Shown here piece by piece: positions 20,217-28,631 of a stretch of DNA of 64,000 bases. The notes beneath the pieces were generated by a model. It had not been told where the DNA came from, did no database searches, and was given only the letters and a program-made list of their open reading frames with translations. Positions within the stretch are counted from its first letter, which is position 1, and each line of letters opens with the position of its first letter. The stretch spans positions 1 through 64,000 of the forward strand of contig JAAUOP010000005.1 of NCBI GenBank assembly GCA_012034805.1. The letters run 5' to 3'. The position numbers and the translations under genes are program-made. This DNA is from Synechococcales cyanobacterium CRU_2_2. Its GTDB lineage: Bacteria > Cyanobacteriota > Cyanobacteriia > PCC-9006 > JAAUQQ01.

Positions 20217-20873
20217 CTAATCTTGACTTAAGGCGTAAACCAAGTCAGATTTCTTCATTTTACTGATGCCTGAAATATTGCGTTTCTTCGCGATAGTTTT
20301 CAGCTCAACTGTGGTCATTGTTTCTAGAATTTTAGGGTCAGAAATAGTTGCTGGCATCTCTTGAGGTGTCAAATAAAAGACTTTCTTCAACGACTCTACT
20401 TTCTTACCTCTTGTAATACCGCATTTCAGGTTTGCGATCGGGTCTAGAGTTTTCCAATACTGCCTAGGGGCTTCATCAATACGATTAACGGCTACAGAAA
20501 TTTTGATTGACTTGAGTAAGCTGCCTGGTTGCGCAGCTAAATATTCCAATGCTGCTGATATTTCGTCTCTTGATGCTTTCGACAGGTTAATCTTTGGAAC
20601 CTCTTCTCCGGCCAGTATTCGGCTTGTCACAGCGGTGTTTTCAGTGTCGTCCGCGATGATACACCAAACTCTTTCCAGTCCAGCCTCTTCGGCCACTGCA
20701 TAGATAAATGAATTGGCGATAACCTCGTATCGATCTTCAGCCACTTCTCGCACAACAATAGGAACCCAATTTCTTCCCTCTTTTGTATTTAAGAGATGAG
20801 CAGAAGCCTTGATTAAAAACTCTGGTGCGTTTGCTCCTTGACTAAGCTCAATTTCATCTAGATATAAATGCAT
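20217..20873 (-). CDS. ParB-like N-terminal domain protein with C-terminal Rho_N/SAP-like domain
   Basis: NWVPIVVREVAEDRYEVIANSFIYAVAEEAGLERVWCIIADD (ParB-like); MTTVELKTIAKKRNISGISKMKKSDLVYALSQD (Rho_N-like). Confidence 0.7.
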   Translation of the reverse strand: MHLYLDEIELSQGANAPEFLIKASAHLLNTKEGRNWVPIVVREVAEDRYEVIANSFIYAVAEEAGLERVWCIIADDTENTAVTSRILAGEEVPKINLSKASRDEISAALEYLAAQPGSLLKSIKISVAVNRIDEAPRQYWKTLDPIANLKCGITRGKKVESLKKVFYLTPQEMPATISDPKILETMTTVELKTIAKKRNISGISKMKKSDLVYALSQD

Positions 20874-20875
20874 TA

Positions 20876-21885
20876 CAGCAGATTCCAGCTTTATGGGGTA
20901 CAGTTGTCTGAGGATGTGAGGAAGCTAAAATGAGACCCTATTCGATGGACTTGAGGGAGCGAGTGATCAAAGCCGTGGAGGAAGGAGGCTCGATTAGGAC
21001 AGTAGCCAAGCGATTTGGAGTGGGGAAAAACTTTGTTCAGAAATTGAGTACCCGTAAGAGAACATTGGGACATATCGAAGCTTTTCCGCAAGGAGGAGGA
21101 GAGAGTCCAGCGATGGCACACCAGGAGAAAATCAAAGAGATAGTGGAGCGTCAGCCAGATGCAACCCTGTTGGAATACAGTGAGATGCTGCGGTCGGAGA
21201 CGGGGGACTGGGTGAGTCCAAGTGCGATGTGTCGAACGTTAGGGAAGCTAGAGTTGACCCGTAAAAAAAAACGATGCGTGCCAGCCAAGCCCAAAGCGAG
21301 CGGGTGCAGCAGCTCAGGGTCGAGTATTGGGAGCAGGTGAAGGACGTAGAGCCGGAAAATCTAGTATTTGTCGATGAGATGGGTGTTTTGCTGGGGCTGA
21401 TGCGAACTCACGCCCGCTCTGCACCTGGAGCCCGTGCTTATGACTTCAAGCCCTTTTATCGGGGGAAAAAGGTCACTGTGATTGGTGCGATCACCTTGTC
21501 CAAGGTTCTGGCTGTGATGACGATGGATGATTCGATGAATGCGGCTGCCTTTGAGGTCTTTATCACCCAGTGTTTAATCCCAATGCTTTGGCCCGGAGCT
21601 GTCGTGGTTCTGGATAATCTTGCGGCTCATAAAGCGGATGTCATCACCCCTTTAATCGAGGCTGTGGGTGCTAAGGTTCTGTTCCTCTCGCCTTACTCGC
21701 CAGAATTCAGCCCGATTGAGCATTGGTGGTCTCAGCTCAAAACCTTCCTCAAAACGTTCTCTCCTACCACTCCCAAAATGGTTGATACCCTCATTGCAAC
21801 CGCTCTGGATTTGATGAATCCGGAGCACCTAAAAAACTGGTTTACACATTGCTGCTACTGTCCCTCATAAGAGTGGAATCCGCTG
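20876..21885 (+). mobile_element. IS630-family insertion sequence (~1010 bp) with TIRs and TA target duplication
   Basis: Left end cagcagattccagctttatggggtacagt; right end (reverse complement) cagcggattccactcttatgagggacagt; TA at 20874-20875 and 21886-21887. Confidence 0.88.
20930..21870 (+). CDS. IS630-family transposase, two overlapping frames (20930-21340, 21274-21870) joined by likely -1 frameshift at A9
   Basis: N-terminal HTH MRPYSMDLRERVIKAVEEGGSIRTVAKRFGVGKNFVQKL; C-terminal DDE_3 FVDEMGVLLGL...VVVLDNLAAHK...LSPYSPEFSPIEHWWSQLK; A9 run at 21263-21271. Confidence 0.88.
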
Positions 21886-22135
21886 TATACAACGGGGCTA
21901 AATATCTAAACGAGATAATAGTAGCGATGATCCAGAAGAACTTTGCATATTGAAAAATCTCTGCATACCCTCTATCTAGTTCAATGTTCAACAAAGGAAA
22001 ATTCATCCAGGGCAGAAGGGTATTTAGGAAATGCAGTAGGATAAAACTGAGATCGACGATGAGCAACGAGAGCAGCAAGCATGATGCATTAGAGAGATTC
22101 CTGTTTACCTGTATTCTTTTTTCTGAAATTTTCAT
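21842..22135 (-). CDS. Small membrane protein, 3' end replaced by IS sequence
   Basis: Two hydrophobic segments (ASCLLLSLLIVDLSFILLHFL; AKFFWIIATIISF); last residues (DSTLMRDSSSNV) are IS right-end sequence. Confidence 0.6.
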   Translation of the reverse strand: MKISEKRIQVNRNLSNASCLLLSLLIVDLSFILLHFLNTLLPWMNFPLLNIELDRGYAEIFQYAKFFWIIATIISFRYLAPLYTADSTLMRDSSSNV

Positions 22136-22269
22136 TAACTTTCTAATCTCCAGAAACCCTATAAAGTGAAAATAATTTCTACCAAGACGAAGAGAATCAG
22201 CCAGGCTTGAGAAAATTTATAAGCTACCCAAGCTGATGAATGATCGACCTTTCATGTTTTTTGGATTGG

Positions 22270-22307
22270 TCTTTACTCGAACGTTACTTCTTTACTCGAA
22301 CGTTACT
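22270..22307. repeat. 19-bp direct tandem repeat x2
   Basis: tctttactcgaacgttact twice consecutively. Confidence 0.9.
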
Positions 22308-22412
22308 TTAGTCAATGCACAACTAGGTGTTCTTCCTTGTTAGTCTTACCTTAGCCTAAAAGTATATTGGTTTACAACGGATTACTATGTTTGAACATAA
22401 GAGCTTTATAAA

Positions 22413-22685
22413 GTGGTCTGCCAGGAAGCTAGGCGAATTCTTGAGCGTCTTGAGTTCCACTACGCACCCAAACATGACAGCTGGCTCAATATGGCTGAAA
22501 TTGAACTCAGCGTTCTGGCAAAGCCGTGTTTAGACCAGCGCATTGCTAATAAACCGTTACCGACGAGCGAAAGCGCCGCTTGGGAAACTCGTCGCAATCA
22601 GGCCAGTAGAACAGTTGATTGGCAATTCTCCACGTCCGATGCACGCATCAGGCTCAAGCGACTCTATCCATCACTTGACAACTGA
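22413..22685 (+). pseudogene. C-terminal remnant of IS630-type transposase
   Basis: LERLEFHYAPKHDSWLNMAEIELSVLAKPCLDQRI...; DDE_3-type C-terminus only, no N-terminal domain. Confidence 0.75.
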
Positions 22686-23015
22686 CTAGGTACTAGCCTT
22701 TTGACCTTCCCCTGATGTCTTAATTTTTGGTTGCACGTAGATTAATCAACACACCTATATAAAGCTTTGGTCAAGATTCCTTAAATCCCTTGTTAGAAAT
22801 AATTCGCCGAAGCTAGCTTGGGGGCGTGGGCTATTTTGTCCATCATGTGCTCGGCATTCAGGAAATTCTCCAAATCGCCATCCGTTCATCGTTTTTTGAA
22901 GCAACGAGTCAGGCCCCGCTTCTCACCCGCAAATATCGGCTCTTTTTACCCTCGGACTGGATCCTTGGGCCATTTTGGGCCTGCTGTGCGTTGACTTCTC
23001 TCATTTGGCTGATTA

Positions 23016-23834
23016 ATGATGTTTTTTCCTGCCCTCCCCCAAGTGTTGCGCTCCACTACCAAGACCACTCGCTTGGGTATGGGCACTCACGGCAGATGGG
23101 TGCTGCTAGCCTCATCTCGATGGTTTCCCTGGCTGCTGCTGTCCTCACTCCTGAGCGCAGCACCGGCGATCGCCATGCCGCCCTCGCCCTTCGTCTTGGA
23201 CTTTGAGGGCTTGGATGACCGCGAGCTCATTGGCGACTTTTATAACAATGGACCGGGCGGGAATGGCGAGAATTTTGGCTATGACTTCGGCATCACCTTT
23301 AGTGACAATGCCCTGACCCTAAAAGACGCCGATGCAGGCGGCAGCTCAGGCAACTTCGGCGGTGAGACCACGCCCGATAACATTCTCTTTTTCCAATCTG
23401 GCCCAGCCGCCGTGATGAACGTTGCCAATGGCTTTAGAGATGGCTTCTCCCTCTTCTATTCAGCGATTTCCCTCCCCGGCAAGGTCAATATCTACGATGA
23501 TTTAGAAGGAAAAGGCAGCCTCCTCTCCAGCTTTGACCTTCCCCTGACCCCCGACAATGGCGCACCCGATCCAACCGGGCGATTCAGTCCTTTTTTGCCC
23601 GCCGGAACCGCTTTCCAGGGAACGGCTCGGTCGGTCGTGTTTGAAGGCGCAGCGCGTCGGATTGGATTCGACAATGTCACACTCGGAGCGGCGACGCCTC
23701 TCAGGGGTTTCACGGCGGACTATGCCTTTTACCAGCCCGAAGAACCCGAATCCGTCCCAGAGTCTAGCTCGGGATGGATGCTGCTGGGCTTGGCCTGCGG
23801 TGGGGCTTGGCTGGGACGTAGACGCTGGGGTTAA
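23016..23834 (+). CDS. Secreted protein with PEP-CTERM-like C-terminal sorting signal
   Basis: N-terminal hydrophobic signal; C-terminus EPESVPESSSGWMLLGLACGGAWLGRRRWG (VPE, TM, RRR). Confidence 0.75.
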   Translation: MMFFPALPQVLRSTTKTTRLGMGTHGRWVLLASSRWFPWLLLSSLLSAAPAIAMPPSPFVLDFEGLDDRELIGDFYNNGPGGNGENFGYDFGITFSDNALTLKDADAGGSSGNFGGETTPDNILFFQSGPAAVMNVANGFRDGFSLFYSAISLPGKVNIYDDLEGKGSLLSSFDLPLTPDNGAPDPTGRFSPFLPAGTAFQGTARSVVFEGAARRIGFDNVTLGAATPLRGFTADYAFYQPEEPESVPESSSGWMLLGLACGGAWLGRRRWG

Positions 23835-23836
23835 TA

Positions 23837-23874
23837 GCCCAAGTCTGATCGCTCAGGAGTGATCAGACTTGGGC
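23837..23874. terminator. Perfect 14-bp inverted repeat between convergent genes (probable bidirectional terminator)
   Basis: gcccaagtctgatc - gctcaggagt - gatcagacttgggc; no strong T-run. Confidence 0.65.
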
Positions 23875-23904
23875 GCATGGGTTCAGGAGAGCCGGATCTT
23901 AGGT

Positions 23905-25587
23905 TTACCGACTTGCCAACCGAGACATGGGGTTCGGGAAGAGGGCTCGGAAGCCAGACTTGCGATCGCCCATAGCCTCCGGTGCATCGTCCCACAAACT
24001 CTTGTAGTAGAAGAAGGCAACCCCTAGGCCGCGCTGCTGGGCCGCCCGAGACTGTTGCTGAATCTGTTGCATGAAGATCGGACGGCGGGGCAGACCCGAA
24101 AGAATGGCGATGCCGGTCGAGATCTTTTGCTGGGTTTCTTTGATTTCTGGGCGATCGATCACCCCGATAAAGCTGTTGTAATCATCGCGATAGACCTGCA
24201 CCACAATCTCATCCACAAACCCTTGGCGCACCCAGTTAAGCCAATCTTGCAGGTGGAAGCGATAGGCAAAGTCTTGATAGTTGGGCGAAACTGAAAAGAC
24301 AACCTTCGGTTTTGCTGTTTTAATGGCGTCGTGCAGATCGCCCACAAATTCAGTAATCTTGTCCGCACGCCATTTAATCCAGGCCTCATCGGCGGCGTTT
24401 TCTGGGGGATTTTTGCCCGTTTCTTGCTTGTACAGAGCCTGAGTGTAGCTATCGTAGCCAAAATCACGCGGCAGGCTCATGTGGTCATCAAACTGAATGC
24501 CGTCTACGTCGTAGTTGTTGACCACTTCCATCACAAGATCGGTCAGAAAGCGCTGAACTTCAGGCCGTAGCGGATTGAGCCAAACGACCTCACCCCCTGC
24601 GCTAACTGAGGTGGCTTCGCCATTGCGTTTTTGGGTAATCCAGTCCGGATGTTGCATGATGAGCTCCGATGAAGGAGGAGCCATAAAGCCAAATTCAAAC
24701 CAGGGCATTACCGAAAGACCATCACGGTGACCCTGTTCAATGATGTCCTTGAGCGGATCTTGGTTTTGTTCGCCTCGATAAATGTGGGGGCTACCGACGC
24801 GGCGAGCCACGGCGCTGGGGTGAAGCGCATAGCCAGAATTCCAGACCACGGGGTACAGGGTATTAAAATTAACACTGGCTAGTTGATCGATGGCGCTGCG
24901 GAGTTGATTGCGATCGAGCAAAATTTCCATGTCCTCCGTCGTCATCCAAACGCCGCGCACCTCTTGGCGCGGTAGCGCTGGAAATTGAGGGCGGGGGGGC
25001 GCAAGGTTGATGGGTTTAATCGAGGGATCTGGCAGCGTCACCTTAATGGTTTTGCCATCAGCCTGGGCGGGAGGAGCTTCAATCACACGGGGTGGAACGC
25101 GCTGGGGTGCAGTGGCCTGGGCCGGTGTCGCTGGAACCGCTGGAACTGGAGCCGGTGTCTCTGGAACCGCTGGAACTGGAGCCGCTGGAGCAGGCTGCAC
25201 CCTAGGCGGTGGCGGTGGCGGCGTGTCCAGGGGCGGCGCAATTTGGTAGGGATCAATGTCGGGCGGGAGGGGCTCTTGGGCGATCGGCCCCAGCGTGGGC
25301 AATGGTCGCTGCGGGCCGAAAACGGGCTCAGGTGAATCGAAATCTGGGGTACTTTGATAGGGATCCAAGGCCGAGATGAAGAATTCTGCCAATGACTCGC
25401 TCGCCAGTTGAGCCTGGATGGGGCCGAGGTGGGTGAGGCAGAGGGCGATCGCAAACAGCAACGAGCAGCTCACCCGCTGCCCAACCCGCTGCCCAACCCG
25501 CCGCCCCACTCGCTGCCGACCCAGGCATCTGCCCGACCCCAGCGTTCCAAGTAATTGAGATAGCAGGCTCATCATAAATCCATTCAC
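23905..25587 (-). CDS. Glycoside hydrolase family 10-like (GHL10/DUF187) secreted protein with Pro-rich linker
   Basis: REVRGVWMTTEDMEILLDRNQLRSAIDQLASVNFNTLYPVVWNSGYALHPSAV...GLSVMPWFEFGFMAPP...VDGIQFDDHMSLPRDFGYD. Confidence 0.9.
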   Translation of the reverse strand: MNGFMMSLLSQLLGTLGSGRCLGRQRVGRRVGQRVGQRVSCSLLFAIALCLTHLGPIQAQLASESLAEFFISALDPYQSTPDFDSPEPVFGPQRPLPTLGPIAQEPLPPDIDPYQIAPPLDTPPPPPPRVQPAPAAPVPAVPETPAPVPAVPATPAQATAPQRVPPRVIEAPPAQADGKTIKVTLPDPSIKPINLAPPRPQFPALPRQEVRGVWMTTEDMEILLDRNQLRSAIDQLASVNFNTLYPVVWNSGYALHPSAVARRVGSPHIYRGEQNQDPLKDIIEQGHRDGLSVMPWFEFGFMAPPSSELIMQHPDWITQKRNGEATSVSAGGEVVWLNPLRPEVQRFLTDLVMEVVNNYDVDGIQFDDHMSLPRDFGYDSYTQALYKQETGKNPPENAADEAWIKWRADKITEFVGDLHDAIKTAKPKVVFSVSPNYQDFAYRFHLQDWLNWVRQGFVDEIVVQVYRDDYNSFIGVIDRPEIKETQQKISTGIAILSGLPRRPIFMQQIQQQSRAAQQRGLGVAFFYYKSLWDDAPEAMGDRKSGFRALFPNPMSRLASR

Positions 25588-25782
25588 AGAATGCGTTTAC
25601 AGCGTATAGCACATGACGTAGATTTGATGCCCCTTTGTGCTGGGGCAGTGTGCTGTTTGGGAATTGGCACAGTCCGAGCCTGGGCTTGCGGGACTTCAGA
25701 AAATGCCATTTTGGCCAGTGTTTTTCTTCAACCTGCCCTTGAATAGAAGCAGCACATAGGGAAAGCAGCGGAGGAAAAGCTC

Positions 25783-26268
25783 ATGCAACCCGGTTTACCG
25801 ATCGCTCTCTTTGAGAACGTGAAAGAGTTTTTAGTTCGATTAGTCAAGGATCCGGCTTTTTTGGCACAGCTGCAGAGCTCCTCACCGGATACAGTGCAGC
25901 AGACACTCCAATCTTTAGGCTACCGCTTCACAAAAGGAGAGCTAGAGTCTGCCACCATCGAGATTTTGGATCTGAAGGAGCAGGGTGAGTTTCACGAGTT
26001 AACCCAGGAGGAGTTGGTGGGGGCCGTGGGCGGTTTGATCCTGCGTTACCCGATTATTCAGCCGATGTATGGCGTCATTATCAATCCGCCAATTTATCGC
26101 CATCCGAGACCGCGTCCCTATCCCAGACCTCGTCCTGGGAAGCCTCCGATTGATCACGACCCCATTGTGCCGATTGATCCCATTGTGCAGCCCATGTATG
26201 GCGTGGTCATTGAGCCACCGATCGCGGTCCAGCCCATATACGGCGTCATCACGGATACGTTGATGTAA
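25783..26268 (+). CDS. Nif11-type leader RiPP precursor peptide with three xYG core motifs
   Basis: Nif11-like leader MQPGLPIALFENVKEFLVRLVKDPAFLAQLQSSSPDTVQQTLQSLGYRFTKGELESA...ELTQEELVGAVGG; core contains QPMYGVIINPPI, QPMYGVVIEPPI, QPIYGVITDTLM. Confidence 0.85.
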   Translation: MQPGLPIALFENVKEFLVRLVKDPAFLAQLQSSSPDTVQQTLQSLGYRFTKGELESATIEILDLKEQGEFHELTQEELVGAVGGLILRYPIIQPMYGVIINPPIYRHPRPRPYPRPRPGKPPIDHDPIVPIDPIVQPMYGVVIEPPIAVQPIYGVITDTLM

Positions 26269-26271
26269 CCC

Positions 26272-26322
26272 GAAAGTCTAGCCCGAATGAAAATCTAGCC
26301 CAAACGAAAATCTAGCCTGAAG
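26272..26322 (+). repeat. 17-bp tandem repeat x3 between RiPP precursor and maturase genes
   Basis: gaaagtctagcccgaat|gaaaatctagcccaaac|gaaaatctagcctgaag. Confidence 0.93.
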
Positions 26323-26336
26323 AGGATCACGAGGTC

Positions 26337-27647
26337 ATGGCCTATCGTCGCGTCAGCTATGCAGTTTGGGAAATCACGCTCAAATGCAACTTGGCCTGTA
26401 GCCATTGCGGTTCCAGGGCAGGTCAAGCTCGGCATCAGGAGCTATCCACCGAAGAAGCGCTCGACCTCGTGCGTCAGATGGCTGATGTGGGGATTCGTGA
26501 AGTGACCTTGATTGGCGGTGAAGCGTTTTTGCGCGCGGACTGGCTACAGATTGCCGAGGCGATTGGCCAGGCGGGCATGCGCTGCACGATGACAACAGGT
26601 GGGTTCGGCATTTCGCTGGATTTGGCCCAGCGCATGCGCCAGGCCGGGATTGCCACCGTTTCCGTTTCGATTGATGGTCTTGCCGCCACCCACGATCGCC
26701 TCCGAGGCCGTCCGGGCTCCTGGGACTCTGCTTTTCGCACCCTAGGGCACTTGCAAGCGGTGGGCATTCCCTTTGGCTGCAATACTCAGCTCAATCGTTT
26801 GTCAGCGCCCGAGTTCCCTCGTCTTTACCAATGCGTTCGCGATGCGGGAGCGCGGGCTTGGCAGATTCAGTTGACGGTACCCATGGGCAATGCGGCGGAT
26901 CATGCAGAGATGCTGCTACAACCCTCCGAGCTAGTGGAGCTCTACCCGATGATTGCCGAGGTAGCGCGACGGGCATCGGTCGAAGGTGTGCAGCTCCAGC
27001 CGGGGAATAACATTGGCTACTATGGCCCCTACGAGCGGCTCCTGCGGGGGCGAGGTGAGGCGGATGATTGGGTCTTTTGGCAAGGTTGTGCGGCGGGGTT
27101 GGCGACCTTGGGCATCGAGGCGGATGGGGCGATTAAGGGCTGTCCTTCCTTGCCAACGGCAGCCTATACGGGCGGGAATATTCGCGATCGCACGCTCCAC
27201 AGCATCATCGAAGAAACCGAAGCGCTGCGCTTCAATCTGGGCGCAGGCACTCCTGAAGGCACCCAGCATCTCTGGGGATTTTGCAAGACCTGTGAATACG
27301 CCGAACTTTGTCGAGGCGGTTGCACCTGGACCTCCCACGTCTTTTTCAACCGACGGGGCAACAATCCCTACTGCCACCACCGGGCTTTGGTTCAGGCGGA
27401 GCGAGGATTGCGGGAACGGGTGGTACCCAAGACAAATCCACCGGGGTTACCCTTTGATCATGGCGAATTTCAACTGATCGAAGAGCCACTGGATGCGCCC
27501 TGGCCCCAGGCTGACGGCTTACGGTTTGGGGGCGATCGCATCCAGTGGCCAGAAGATTGGTTTTCAGGAACGCCTTCCATGGCAGAGATAGTTACCGCAA
27601 CACCTGCAACAACCACGACCACAGCCACAGTCACAACAGCGGTTTGA
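26337..27647 (+). CDS. Radical SAM/SPASM peptide maturase (Nif11-class)
   Basis: WEITLKCNLACSHCGSRAG (CxxxCxxC), IGGEAFLRADW, and C-terminal Cys-rich CKTCEYAELCRGGCTWTSHVFFNRRGNNPYCHHRAL (SPASM). Confidence 0.92.
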   Translation: MAYRRVSYAVWEITLKCNLACSHCGSRAGQARHQELSTEEALDLVRQMADVGIREVTLIGGEAFLRADWLQIAEAIGQAGMRCTMTTGGFGISLDLAQRMRQAGIATVSVSIDGLAATHDRLRGRPGSWDSAFRTLGHLQAVGIPFGCNTQLNRLSAPEFPRLYQCVRDAGARAWQIQLTVPMGNAADHAEMLLQPSELVELYPMIAEVARRASVEGVQLQPGNNIGYYGPYERLLRGRGEADDWVFWQGCAAGLATLGIEADGAIKGCPSLPTAAYTGGNIRDRTLHSIIEETEALRFNLGAGTPEGTQHLWGFCKTCEYAELCRGGCTWTSHVFFNRRGNNPYCHHRALVQAERGLRERVVPKTNPPGLPFDHGEFQLIEEPLDAPWPQADGLRFGGDRIQWPEDWFSGTPSMAEIVTATPATTTTTATVTTAV

Positions 27648-27652
27648 TTCCC

Positions 27653-27841
27653 ATGAATTCCAATCCTAGCCTGAGCCTCAATCCAACCCCGGAGCCACTG
27701 CCACTGTTGCCTCGATCAGCTTGGAACAGCGAGGTTACCCGGCTAAAGCTTTTGTTCAAAGCGAAGCAAGCCCTCGATCGAGAGGAACAGGCTTTTCGCG
27801 CTCGTACTCCAATTGCGGATTCGCCCCACAGTCAGGCTTAG
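27653..27841 (+). CDS. 62-aa hypothetical protein, candidate accessory factor of the RiPP locus
   Basis: ATG 5 bp after the maturase stop; MNSNPSLSLNPTPEPLPLLPRSAWNSEVTRLKLLFKAKQALDREEQAFRARTPIADSPHSQA. Confidence 0.6.
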   Translation: MNSNPSLSLNPTPEPLPLLPRSAWNSEVTRLKLLFKAKQALDREEQAFRARTPIADSPHSQA

Positions 27842-27861
27842 CCTAGGCTTGGCCATCAGCA

Positions 27862-27881
27862 GGACGAACCGCTGTTCGTCC
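27862..27881. terminator. Hairpin between convergent genes
   Basis: ggacgaac-cgct-gttcgtcc perfect 8-bp stem. Confidence 0.5.
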
Positions 27882-27909
27882 CTACGCTAGGGAATTGATG
27901 AACCTGAAT

Positions 27910-28464
27910 TTAATACTCATCGCTCAGCCCTTGCAGCTCGGCGATCGCCTCTTCACACCAAGCTAGCCAACCCGTCTCATAGTGGATCCCATTGCGCAGG
28001 GTCAGGTACTGACAGTGCAGAGCCAGGGATAACCCAGCCACATCCCCAAAGAACTCGCGCTCGATCGTCCGATAGGTTGCAAGGCTTTCGGCGTGGAGCG
28101 ATCGCTGCTGCTGCAACAACTCTATTAGCGTTGTCATGGGTACTAAATGCCCGACAAAGAGTTTAATCAACAACTCATCCTTAGTCGGCAAAAACGGCGT
28201 AGGCGAGGCAATCCAATCTCGCAAACAGGCTTCTCCCACTCCATTGATTGAGTAGCACTTGCGATCGGGCTTGCCATCTTGGCGAATCACCTCCAGCTCC
28301 ACCCAGCCCCGCTCTTCCAGCTTCGTCAACTCCCGATAGATCTGCTGGTGGGTCGCATGCCAAAAGAACCCCACCGAGCCATCAAACTGCTTTGCCAGGT
28401 CATAGCCGGTACAGGCCCGGTTCGCCAGTACCGCCAAAATCGCGTGGGATAACGCCATGACCAC
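27910..28464 (-). CDS. PadR family transcriptional regulator
   Basis: LSHAILAVLANRACTGYDLAKQFDGSVGFFWHATHQQIYRELTKLEERGWVELEVIRQDGKPDRKCYSI. Confidence 0.92.
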   Translation of the reverse strand: MVMALSHAILAVLANRACTGYDLAKQFDGSVGFFWHATHQQIYRELTKLEERGWVELEVIRQDGKPDRKCYSINGVGEACLRDWIASPTPFLPTKDELLIKLFVGHLVPMTTLIELLQQQRSLHAESLATYRTIEREFFGDVAGLSLALHCQYLTLRNGIHYETGWLAWCEEAIAELQGLSDEY

Positions 28465-28518
28465 TCCTCCAGCGCAAAACTCGTGAACGCCTCAAAACTT
28501 TCTCTAGTCTACTTGACC

Positions 28519-28562
28519 ATGCACTTTTTGCATATATCCTGAATTTATGCAAAAAAGTGCAT
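28519..28562. promoter_or_regulatory. Long palindrome between padR-like and coq4-like genes; candidate PadR operator
   Basis: atgcactttttgcata...tatgcaaaaaagtgcat: 16-17 bp near-perfect inverted repeat in the divergent intergenic region. Confidence 0.7.
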
Positions 28563-28631
28563 AAGCAAAATATTGAATATCAAATTCAAGTTTGATTCAA
28601 GTTCAAGTTTAATTCAAGGAGAGCCTGAGCC

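Noticed and set aside
20930-21870. Transposase frame break counted with the other apparent sequencing indels
   Set aside because: The A9 tract in an IS630-type element fits programmed -1 frameshifting, so it was kept separate.
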